Positions 26,761 through 34,409 of a stretch of DNA of 64,000 nt are shown piece after piece. Where the stretch lies: positions 372,001 through 436,000 of the forward strand of contig JAGOBK010000001.1 in the NCBI GenBank assembly GCA_017983465.1. The letters run 5' to 3'. The position numbers were made by a program, and so were the translations under genes. Source of the DNA: Crocinitomicaceae bacterium (GTDB taxonomy: Bacteria; Bacteroidota; Bacteroidia; Flavobacteriales_D; Crocinitomicaceae). A model generated the notes under the pieces. It did not search any database and was not told the DNA's origin. It saw nothing but the letters and a program-made list of their open reading frames with translations. Position 1 is the first letter of the stretch, and every line of letters starts with the position of its first letter.

Positions 26761-27816
26761 TTATTTAGCCAATTTAACATTAGAGTTATTCTCTAAATTC
26801 ACTTGTCCTTTGACAACCACAACATCGTTTTTAGTCAAACCAGAAACAACCTCAAGGTATTCACCATCTGATGTTCCTGCAGTGAAAGAAGTCAAAATCG
26901 CTTTTCCATTGCGAACAACGTATACTTGGGGGTTTTTAGATGAACCTACCAATGCTTTTCGTGAAATTGCAAGTGTTGTCACGCTTTGAGAATTTGCAAG
27001 TGCAACAGATCCGTACATTCCAGCCATAATTCGATTTTTCGCTGAATTTTGAATCGTTGTTTGAATTTTAAAGTTGTGTGCCGCATCCGCTTGAACAGCA
27101 ACCATGCTCACATTTCCTTTGAATTCCGTTGTACCGTAAACATCCGCAAACGCAAGTACTTGTTGTCCCTTTTTGAATTTCATCACATCGCGTTCTGGAA
27201 CAGAGACAGTCAATTTGAGCGAAGAAATATCTGTCAATTCAACAATCGGAGATCCCGGCATCACCATGGAACCTAAATCAACTAGTTTCTTCGTTACTAC
27301 ACCGCTAAATGGCGCAAGAATCGAAGTGCTTTTCAATTGTTTTTGTAATTGTTTCAATTGTACTTCCGCTGATTTCAAAGCTAATTCCATTTTCTCTGCT
27401 TCCATGGTAGAGATTGCTTGATCTTTGCGCAAATTAGAAAAACGCGCATTGTCATTTTTCAATTGTGCGATGTTCAACTTTGCGTTATCGATTTGTAATT
27501 GAATCAATTCATTGTCCAATTTCGCAATTACTTGTCCTTTCGAAACATTGTCCCCTTCTTTAACTAAAAGTGAAATCAATTTTCCAGAAGCATCAGAAGC
27601 AACATTGTTTTGATGATTTGCTTCGAATACACCGAGAAAACTCATGGCACGGTCAAACGTATGAGTTGTTGGACGAGCTGCTTCAACCAAAATGGATTGT
27701 TTCGCGTCGTAAATAAAGATTTTGTCTTGTGCTGCTTTCTGATTGGATAGTAATTTAACGACCAATAGGGCGATGATTACAATAGCAACAATAGAGATGG
27801 AGATAATTCGTTTCAT
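26761..27816 (-). CDS. RND efflux periplasmic adaptor (membrane fusion protein)
   Basis: 351 residues. An N-terminal signal or anchor (IISISIVAIVIIALLVVKLL) is followed by the barrel-sandwich halves SGKLISLLVKEGDNVSKGQVIAKLD and TSILAPFSGVVTKKLVDLGSMV around a coiled-coil hairpin (about residues 105-165), then beta-barrel (SLKLTVSVPERDV) and membrane-proximal domains. It bridges the RND pump and the outer-membrane channel. There is no lipobox, so anchoring is by the N-terminal helix. Gaps of 8 and 6 bases to the neighbouring genes support one operon. Confidence 0.94.
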   Translation of the reverse strand: MKRIISISIVAIVIIALLVVKLLSNQKAAQDKIFIYDAKQSILVEAARPTTHTFDRAMSFLGVFEANHQNNVASDASGKLISLLVKEGDNVSKGQVIAKLDNELIQLQIDNAKLNIAQLKNDNARFSNLRKDQAISTMEAEKMELALKSAEVQLKQLQKQLKSTSILAPFSGVVTKKLVDLGSMVMPGSPIVELTDISSLKLTVSVPERDVMKFKKGQQVLAFADVYGTTEFKGNVSMVAVQADAAHNFKIQTTIQNSAKNRIMAGMYGSVALANSQSVTTLAISRKALVGSSKNPQVYVVRNGKAILTSFTAGTSDGEYLEVVSGLTKNDVVVVKGQVNLENNSNVKLAK

Positions 27817-27824
27817 TTTATTTT

Positions 27825-29129
27825 TTATTTAATATTTCCGATTGATTTTAAGTATTCTAGTTCCGCTTGACGCAATTGAATGTACGAGGAAACAACATTT
27901 GATTGTGCTTGCTCAAGTCCAGTTTCAGCCATGATCAAGTCATTCGAGCTAATGAGACCTTCTTTGAACTTCAAGTTCGCATTTGAGTATACATTTTCAG
28001 CAAGACGAAGTTGTTCTTTACTGACATCCAAAGATTCTGCCTTGACTGTAATTTGACGCTTGCTTGTCGTAACAGCATAGTTCAACTGCTGATTCAATAG
28101 TTCATATTGATTATCAATTTTCTCCAAGTTCAACTGATTCAACTTCGCTTTATTCACGCGCTCCATACCTGAAAACAAATTCCAATCCAAACGAAGTCCA
28201 AGAAATGCTCCTGGTATTCCAGTTCTGAAATCATCTTCCGGTTTCAAGTTGATGTTGTAGTTATAAATCCCGTAAAAGTTCAAATTAGGCAAATAACTCA
28301 TGCGAATTCCTTGTGCTTCAGCTTCATTTAATTTACGTTGTGACTCAAGTAAATTCAAAGGTAGAAGATTCGGTGCCGCTTCTTTTAAAATGGTTTTTTG
28401 AACCATTGCATCTGTAGAAAGTACCAACTGCTGATTTGCAGGCATTCCGATTAAAATCTTCAACAAGCTTTCTAATTGATCTTTTGTCGCTAATAAGTTT
28501 GATTTCAAATTCATCAAACTCAACTCATTGATTTTAATTTTATCCACTTCGGTTGGAATAATCACTCCCTGCGCCAAAGAAGCTTCCATGTTCTTCAAAA
28601 TAGCACGAGTATGAACAATATTCGCATCGATAAAAGACAATTGTTGATTGACTCCTTGCAATAAAAAATAGGTGTTTGAAACCTGATATCGCACTTCTTG
28701 AATAGCGATGTCGCGCTGTGTCCCAACAAGTTCCGTATTAATTTTCAAAGCTGCTAATCCATAATTCACTTGGGAGTTAAACAAAATTTGAGTCAATTGT
28801 AAATTATTGGACAATACGAAAGGAACGCCAAACTTTACGGTATTGTAAACTCCTGCTGGTCCCCCAAAGGCCGAAGCTGGGATAATTTGTCCAGGAATCA
28901 CCGCATTGTACTTGTAATCTGCGTTGAAATTCAATTGCGGCATGCGCGTTGCGAGGTATGCTTCACGTTGACGCTGGTTCATGAGAACATCTAAATTAGC
29001 ATTGCGAATTTGAAGGTTGGCTGTATCAGCCATTTGAATACAGGTGGGCAAATCCAGTACTTGTGCACGTGAGGAATTCAGGTGGAAAAGTACCAAAAAC
29101 AGACCTGCGATTTTAAACGATTTACGCAT
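27825..29129 (-). CDS. TolC-family outer-membrane efflux protein
   Basis: 434 residues with a signal peptide (MRKSFKIAGLFLVLFHLNSSRAQ). The protein shows the internally duplicated long helices of TolC: YLATRMPQLNFNADYKY and YLPNLNFYGIYNYN in the strand regions, and heptad-rich helices such as QLRLAENVYSNANLKFKEGLISSNDLIMAETGLEQAQ. It forms the trimeric outer-membrane and periplasmic tunnel of the pump. Its start overlaps the tetR stop region by 8 bases, so translation is probably coupled. Confidence 0.93.
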   Translation of the reverse strand: MRKSFKIAGLFLVLFHLNSSRAQVLDLPTCIQMADTANLQIRNANLDVLMNQRQREAYLATRMPQLNFNADYKYNAVIPGQIIPASAFGGPAGVYNTVKFGVPFVLSNNLQLTQILFNSQVNYGLAALKINTELVGTQRDIAIQEVRYQVSNTYFLLQGVNQQLSFIDANIVHTRAILKNMEASLAQGVIIPTEVDKIKINELSLMNLKSNLLATKDQLESLLKILIGMPANQQLVLSTDAMVQKTILKEAAPNLLPLNLLESQRKLNEAEAQGIRMSYLPNLNFYGIYNYNINLKPEDDFRTGIPGAFLGLRLDWNLFSGMERVNKAKLNQLNLEKIDNQYELLNQQLNYAVTTSKRQITVKAESLDVSKEQLRLAENVYSNANLKFKEGLISSNDLIMAETGLEQAQSNVVSSYIQLRQAELEYLKSIGNIK

Positions 29130-29745
29130 GTTTATTGGTATTAGGGAATAAATAATTAATTAACATTTCTTTGACTATTTCTTGATGCTCGGTTAAGCGA
29201 GCTTCGTGTTCTTTATCATCAATTTGGTAAATTCCACAGATGAGTTTTTTACTCATGATGGGGAAATGACAGTTTGACATGAATAACAAGGTGACGTTAA
29301 TCATGTTCACTTTTCGCATCCTTCCCTCCTCCTGTGCTTTTTCACATTCTTCGAAAATTCCTGTTTTGTGGAGACGTCCCAAAAAGTTGGATTGATCGAG
29401 TTCCGCATCAGATTCTTGATTGAGTCCAGCATGGATAAACAAAGGTAATTCGGGATGCTTGAGCAAAAACTCAAATTCTTTATCGATGAGCATGCGTGTT
29501 TTTGATTCTAAAGGAAGGTCTTGTTTAAACACTTCAACCATGCTATCAACAAAATCCGAAAGTGCTGCTTCTAGAATGAGCTCAAATAATTTCCCTTTAG
29601 ATCGGAAGTAATAATTGAGCAACGCAACATTAATCCCAACACTTTTCGCTATTTCACGTGTCGTACAACCAGAAAATCCTTTGGTCATAAACACCTTGCG
29701 AGCGGCATCTTTGATCTTTTGTTCCGTACTAACGTCTTTTTTCAT
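29122..29745 (-). CDS. TetR/AcrR-family transcriptional regulator of the efflux operon
   Basis: 207 residues. The N-terminal helix-turn-helix has the family wording GCTTREIAKSVGINVALLNYYF (about residues 25-46, here split: TTREIAKSVGIN then VALLNYYFRSKGKLFELIL). The C-terminal helical domain binds the inducer. It is the first gene of the tetR-tolC-mfp-rnd operon and overlaps tolC by 8 bases. Two near-identical palindromes lie 33-82 bases upstream of its start, one of them over the probable promoter, so it most likely represses its own operon and is released by a pump substrate. Confidence 0.93.
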   Translation of the reverse strand: MKKDVSTEQKIKDAARKVFMTKGFSGCTTREIAKSVGINVALLNYYFRSKGKLFELILEAALSDFVDSMVEVFKQDLPLESKTRMLIDKEFEFLLKHPELPLFIHAGLNQESDAELDQSNFLGRLHKTGIFEECEKAQEEGRMRKVNMINVTLLFMSNCHFPIMSKKLICGIYQIDDKEHEARLTEHQEIVKEMLINYLFPNTNKHA

Positions 29746-29761
29746 GTTTCATTTTCGCCTG

Positions 29762-29769
29762 CAAATTTA
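29762..29769 (-). promoter_or_regulatory. TAnnTTTG -7 box of the tetR-RND operon
   Basis: On the minus strand TAAATTTG lies 16 bases before the tetR ATG at 29745. A TTG inside the 29778-29797 palindrome is 15 bases upstream, shorter than the usual spacing, so the -33 element is uncertain. Confidence 0.5.
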
Positions 29770-29777
29770 AACACTTA

Positions 29778-29797
29778 TTTTAAACAATTGTTTAAAA
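29778..29797. promoter_or_regulatory. TetR operator, perfect 20-bp palindrome
   Basis: TTTTAAACAATTGTTTAAAA is its own reverse complement. It shares the core TTAAAC-N4-GTTTAA with the second palindrome at 29807-29826. It sits just upstream of the -7 box, where bound repressor would block RNA polymerase. Confidence 0.8.
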
Positions 29798-29806
29798 AGC
29801 ATTAAA

Positions 29807-29826
29807 AATTAAACGCTTGTTTAATT
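29807..29826. promoter_or_regulatory. Second TetR operator palindrome
   Basis: AATTAAAC and GTTTAATT are perfect inverted arms around GCTT. The core TTAAAC-N4-GTTTAA matches the first operator, and the centres are 29 bases apart, near three helical turns. A third, degraded half-site TTAAACACTT starts at 29767. Confidence 0.75.
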
Positions 29827-29841
29827 TATTTTTTGGATAAA

Positions 29842-29873
29842 AAAAAAGGCTTGTGAATCCACAAGCCTTTTTT
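29842..29873. terminator. Strong hairpin terminator between the tetR promoter region and the next gene
   Basis: Arms AAAAAAGGCTTGTG (29842-29855) and CACAAGCCTTTTTT (29860-29873) pair perfectly around a four-base loop, and there are T tracts on both strands. It lies upstream of the tetR promoter and therefore insulates the operon; no plus-strand gene ends here. Confidence 0.75.
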
Positions 29874-29890
29874 CATTTGAATATAAATTC

Positions 29891-31144
29891 TTACAAACCG
29901 TTCGCTGCTTTACGTAATGTCAAGTCCAAGAACAATTCATCCATTTTTTCTTTTTGTTTTTTGTCGCGGTTAGACAAATCCAATTGACCTAGACTTTTTA
30001 ATGCTGCCTCAGCATCCACAGTGTTTCTCATTGCGAAGTAACACTCAATTAAATCGAAGTAAACGGCAACTGTTACATCTTTATCGATGCGAGCTTTTTT
30101 GTCGTAGACATCAGATTCTGTTAAAATCACTTTAAACGCATCGATCGCAGCCGTTAATTTTTGTTTCGCCAACGCTTCGTTCGTTGTCAATGTTTTTAAT
30201 CCAATCGTTGCGTTGTTGTATGCTTCCATTACATCTGCGTGTGCGTCGTTTTTCGATTTCACATAATCCAAAGATGTTGCACGTGTTGTTACTTCGTATC
30301 CGATACGATCGTTCACCAAATGATTGATGAATTTCAAGTTTTCCTTCAACAAATTCTCTTCTGTTGATTTAACCAACATAGAGAAATCAGAAGACGGTTG
30401 CGTTTTAGAAGAAGTTGATTTGTACGTTTTAAAGGCAGAAAGTTCAGCTGGAGCAACATAGAAAATTTCTTGATTATTGACCCCTGCAATACGAACCGAC
30501 ATTGGCATGCGGTACGTGAATTCGATCCAATAATAAGTCACTTTATACGTTGTTCTAACTCCGTCCTTCACAGAAACCTCGTCTTTCACTTCCGACTTGA
30601 TCATTGGTTGAGAATTTTCGAATCCTTCGATATTCACTGCGTAAGAAAGGGCATTTACCTGTGCTTTAGTAAATCCGTCCAACACTAAATATGTCGCTGC
30701 TAACGAAGGATAATCGTAACTAGATTTCAACACTGGTTGCGAAATTGTTCTTCTGTAAGGTTGAGCAACGTAATCTTTAACTGGTTTTGTGTTTTCATTC
30801 AATAATTGCTTTTCAATCACCTTAGTAGCTGTTGATTTCGCATTGTACACTTCCATTTCTTTAGCGAACTTATCATCTGCAGCCTTTACTTTCGCAGGAT
30901 AATCAGCCAATTCACGTTGGTAATCAGCTTCCGCTCGAGCTTTATCAGCTTCGAATTCCGCCAATAACTTCGCATTTGCAGCTTCTGCAGATGAAGTAAT
31001 TGTCGAATAGTAATTATCAACTTTTGGTTGAAGTGGATTCGTTGGTAATTTAACATACGTATACGTAATGTCTTCTGATTTAACAGCTTGACCATAAACA
31101 AGGCCAATAAAACAGCTTAAAATAAGGGTAAGAGATAATTTCAT
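29891..31144 (-). CDS. Secreted protein with coiled-coil region, function unknown
   Basis: 417 residues with a signal peptide (MKLSLTLILSCFIGLVYGQ). The mature N-terminus is followed by a charged helical stretch rich in Ala, Glu and Lys (EAANAKLLAEFEADKARAEA and on, about residues 52-115) that looks like a coiled coil. The central part contains YDYPSLAATYLVLDGF and a beta-rich segment. The C-terminal third is helical (ALKSLGQLDLSNRDKKQKEKMDELFLDL), resembling tetratricopeptide-like packing. There is no T9SS domain or lipobox, so a periplasmic protein is likely. I do not recognise a named family. Confidence 0.7.
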   Translation of the reverse strand: MKLSLTLILSCFIGLVYGQAVKSEDITYTYVKLPTNPLQPKVDNYYSTITSSAEAANAKLLAEFEADKARAEADYQRELADYPAKVKAADDKFAKEMEVYNAKSTATKVIEKQLLNENTKPVKDYVAQPYRRTISQPVLKSSYDYPSLAATYLVLDGFTKAQVNALSYAVNIEGFENSQPMIKSEVKDEVSVKDGVRTTYKVTYYWIEFTYRMPMSVRIAGVNNQEIFYVAPAELSAFKTYKSTSSKTQPSSDFSMLVKSTEENLLKENLKFINHLVNDRIGYEVTTRATSLDYVKSKNDAHADVMEAYNNATIGLKTLTTNEALAKQKLTAAIDAFKVILTESDVYDKKARIDKDVTVAVYFDLIECYFAMRNTVDAEAALKSLGQLDLSNRDKKQKEKMDELFLDLTLRKAANGL

Positions 31145-31221
31145 TTGATTTTCTTTTTTTTAATTATTTGTCTAACAGACGACGTAAAGTTAGAAAGGTT
31201 TCTTCGAATTACGAAAAAAGA

Positions 31222-32541
31222 TCAATTACGTTTTCTTTTCGGTTTTCCGTATTTGTCCATCATTGCTTTCTTGTGATCGTAGCGAACGTTTACTTTTTTG
31301 TTCTTGGCTTTCTTTTCATGGAATGCAGGACCTACTTCTCGCTTAGCAAGTTTCAGAAGTTTACCTGGGATTGGAACTACTGGTTTTTCGAATTCCAATA
31401 ATTCTTCCGTCATTTCCACTTCGCTAGGCACTTCCGTAAATGGAAGTTCCTGCTGCATCAAAGATTCAATTTTGGAAAGAGCATCCGCATCTTTCTCACT
31501 AACAAAAGTTATAGCAACACCGTTTTTATCTGCACGACCCGTTCTACCGATTCGGTGGATGTAATTTTCTGGAATTTCAGGAATATCAAAGTTGATCACG
31601 TGGGTAACATCCGTCACATCAATTCCACGAGCAATTAGATCGGTTGCTATCAAGACGCGAAACACACCTGTTTGGAAATTTTGAACGCTGTTAAAACGGA
31701 AATTTTGTGCTTTATTGGAGTGAATCACTCCAACGCTATTTAGCAATGAACTTTCCATTTCTTCGAACAACATATCTGCCAACGTTCTCGACTGAACAAA
31801 GACCAATACTTTCAAGGAATCAGCTGTATTCTCTAATAAATGATGAAGCAACTGAACTTTAGACAAAAAGTTAGGAACACGGTATCCAATTTGATCAATT
31901 TGCGCAAGGGCCGTTCCTGAACGTGCCGCTTCCACTCTAACAGGAACAGTAAAGTTCGCTTCGAGGAAGGCAGAAACTTCTTCCGATAAAGTAGCCGAAA
32001 ACACCATGTTTTGACGTTTAACTGGCAAGAATTCAAAAATGCGCAATAACTGAGCACGGAAACCTAAGCTTAAGGTTTCATCCACCTCATCAATAACAAC
32101 TTTCTTCGCATGTTTTAATTGCAATGAACCATTCGCTGCCAAATCAAGGATTCTACCTGGCGTTCCAACAAGGACATCTAATCCTTGAAGTACCATCGCT
32201 GCCTGCGTGTTCATATTGGTTCCACCATAAACACCACCAACGGCAACATTCATGTAAGGAGTTAATTTTTCCACTTCGCGAACAACTTGTGCAACCAACT
32301 CACGTGTCGGAACAATGATCAGAATTTGTGGATGTGGTTCCTTTGAGAATTTCCACATGCACAAACATGGAAGTATATACGCTAACGTTTTACCTGTTCC
32401 GGTTTGCGCAATACCAATAGTGTCTTTTCCGGACATCATCACATTGAAACTTGCGGCTTGAATGGTTGTTGGCGTCTCGTAGCCTAAATCATCTAAGGCA
32501 TTCCAAAGTGGTTTCTTTAAGTTTAGGTCACGAAAAGTCAT
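31222..32541 (-). CDS. DEAD-box-family RNA helicase with a DEVD motif II
   Basis: An ATP-dependent RNA helicase, 439 residues from ATG 32541; the frame extends to a TTG at 32559 but the family begins MTFRDLNLKKPLWNAL (Q-motif region). Visible: motif I AQTGTGKT (45-52), Ia PTRELVAQ, GTPGRILDL, motif II IDEVDETL (DEVD at 151-154 instead of DEAD), motif III VFSATL, motif IV/V LIATDLIARGID, and motif VI HRIGRTGRA. The C-terminal tail after about 390 is basic (KKAKNKKVNVRYDHKKAMMDKYGKPKRKRN), as expected for RNA binding. Roles in ribosome assembly or mRNA decay are usual for this class; the specific target is not known. Confidence 0.92.
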   Translation of the reverse strand: MTFRDLNLKKPLWNALDDLGYETPTTIQAASFNVMMSGKDTIGIAQTGTGKTLAYILPCLCMWKFSKEPHPQILIIVPTRELVAQVVREVEKLTPYMNVAVGGVYGGTNMNTQAAMVLQGLDVLVGTPGRILDLAANGSLQLKHAKKVVIDEVDETLSLGFRAQLLRIFEFLPVKRQNMVFSATLSEEVSAFLEANFTVPVRVEAARSGTALAQIDQIGYRVPNFLSKVQLLHHLLENTADSLKVLVFVQSRTLADMLFEEMESSLLNSVGVIHSNKAQNFRFNSVQNFQTGVFRVLIATDLIARGIDVTDVTHVINFDIPEIPENYIHRIGRTGRADKNGVAITFVSEKDADALSKIESLMQQELPFTEVPSEVEMTEELLEFEKPVVPIPGKLLKLAKREVGPAFHEKKAKNKKVNVRYDHKKAMMDKYGKPKRKRN

Positions 32542-32556
32542 GGGGAAAATTTTGCG

Positions 32557-32564
32557 CAAAGTTA
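32557..32564 (-). promoter_or_regulatory. TAnnTTTG -7 box before the DEAD-box helicase gene
   Basis: On the minus strand TAACTTTG lies 15 bases before the ATG at 32541. This also argues for that ATG over the TTG at 32559, which would fall inside the box. Confidence 0.5.
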
Positions 32565-32591
32565 CGGAAAGAAAGTAAGTTATTGTCCTAC

Positions 32592-34295
32592 TTACTTCAT
32601 CAAGTTCACCTTTTGATTGAATTCACCTTTCTCTGTATACATCTGAAGGAAATACATACCCGCGTTTAATGAAGATAAATCAATCATTTCTCCTTTTTCA
32701 TATGTCTTTTCGTACACTAACTGCCCTGTTAATGACAGCATGCGTAATTGACCATGTTCAACTCCAGTAATTTGTATGATTCCATTGGATGGATTTGGAT
32801 ACAATTCAATGAGACCTTTTGTTTGAGTAGACAATCCAACGTCCCCATTAATATTCAAGGTTGTATTGGTGATGATTGCAGGATTAAAGTCGAAATAAAT
32901 ATAAGCAGTATTCTTAATTTCTGAATTCAAGGATAAATTTGGTAATTCCTTGATTTCGTATGTAAAATAACCTTGACTTCCTTCCAAACTATCAACTGAA
33001 GGAAGCAATTGAATTCCACTAAAGCGAAAAACCACCTCTCTTGAGACTGCATCAATCGAATAACTCACCGGATGTTTAGATCCAATAAATCGGAAGGTAG
33101 ACAAATCTAAATTGGTGGAAATCGTATCACGTACCACGACATTCAATGCTGGGTAATTTCCGTCATTTTGAAAACGAACAGTAAACTGTAAGTTCTCTTG
33201 GACGTTTGGCTGAATAAACGTTGGCAACTGACATTGTTTATCGTTGGGATCATAGGAATTCAATACGGTTGCTACGAATGAAGCGTTATTAAACAGTAAA
33301 TCCTGTTCTCCTTGTGCAGAAACTTCTACAACAAAATCGAAGATTGTTCCCGCAGGTGTATTACCCGCGAATGAACATGGGAATCCATAAGACATGCAAC
33401 CGGATAAATACGCTTCGGTAATAGTAACGGTATCGTTGGCGAATGAAGCATTAGGAAGATTACTAAGGTTTGGTGTTACTCCAGTTGGAATCGCAATTTT
33501 TATTGTGCTATTTGCATAATTTCCACAAGAAACATTACATACTTGAACGTTCACATTTCCCTGTTGAATTGGCGCTATAAATTGATAAGCGGCTGCTGAA
33601 GTCACTTCGAGATTTGACACCAATCCATTACCACTACATTCGAGTGTCATGTTCATGGGAACACCTAACGCATGTCCCGTAGCATCAAAAGAATTAATAA
33701 TAAAATCTGGCGATGTTTGGATATACCCGTTATTTTGAAGCCAAGCACTGCTTACTCCCACAGTGTAAGGCGTTGCATTTACATCCAATTCCGTGTAATA
33801 TGCATTTCCAAATGAATTTTGTGGGTAAATAGTCGTGGTCACACCGGCACTATTGGTGACCTCATAAGGAATGTTTTGTAAAAAAGTTGCTGTTGGATTC
33901 AGCATGGTAATCACATTGAAAAAACCGCAATTACTGGTATTTGTAATCACCCATTCAATGGTTGAACTTCCAGCTGGCTGTCCTGATGTCCCACTAGTTA
34001 CGGTAACGAATGCGTTATAAACACCCACTTGACTGTAATTATGCTCGAAAATGTAACAGTTTTGGCTGTTTGGCGAGGAAAAGACCGTCATATTATCGGA
34101 ACTACCATCCATCCAATCAACCACAATCTGCGCACCGGACTCCGGCAAGGAACCCGTGTTAGTACAAACAGACATATTCGAATGACAACCTATTCCAGGA
34201 ATGGAATTGTACAATAAATTTATAGAAGTGACCTGCGCGGAAAGGAATTGAATACTTGAGATGAGAGCAATGCTGAATAAAATTATTTTTTTCAT
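32592..34295 (-). CDS. T9SS-secreted protein with DUF7619-like domain
   Basis: 567 residues with a signal peptide (MKKIILFSIALISSIQFLSAQ). An N-terminal half of beta-rich, PKD-like segments is followed by a conserved-repeat domain starting SYDPNDKQC (about 348), with LQFTVRFQNDGNYPALNVVV and AYIYFDFNPAIITNT. This matches the domain I know as DUF7619 in many T9SS cargos. A type-A sorting domain starts at IELYPNPSNGIIQI (about 497) and ends in KVNLMK. It is divergent from the 837-residue T9SS protein gene. No enzyme motif is visible. Confidence 0.85.
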   Translation of the reverse strand: MKKIILFSIALISSIQFLSAQVTSINLLYNSIPGIGCHSNMSVCTNTGSLPESGAQIVVDWMDGSSDNMTVFSSPNSQNCYIFEHNYSQVGVYNAFVTVTSGTSGQPAGSSTIEWVITNTSNCGFFNVITMLNPTATFLQNIPYEVTNSAGVTTTIYPQNSFGNAYYTELDVNATPYTVGVSSAWLQNNGYIQTSPDFIINSFDATGHALGVPMNMTLECSGNGLVSNLEVTSAAAYQFIAPIQQGNVNVQVCNVSCGNYANSTIKIAIPTGVTPNLSNLPNASFANDTVTITEAYLSGCMSYGFPCSFAGNTPAGTIFDFVVEVSAQGEQDLLFNNASFVATVLNSYDPNDKQCQLPTFIQPNVQENLQFTVRFQNDGNYPALNVVVRDTISTNLDLSTFRFIGSKHPVSYSIDAVSREVVFRFSGIQLLPSVDSLEGSQGYFTYEIKELPNLSLNSEIKNTAYIYFDFNPAIITNTTLNINGDVGLSTQTKGLIELYPNPSNGIIQITGVEHGQLRMLSLTGQLVYEKTYEKGEMIDLSSLNAGMYFLQMYTEKGEFNQKVNLMK

Positions 34296-34409
34296 TGATG
34301 GAGAATTAAGGTTCGTTTTTCAGACGCTTGACTTATAGACAAGTTGCATATCCAAAATAAAATTTCGCGAACAGCACTGATTATACGTATCTTTAGAAAA
34401 ATTAACAAA

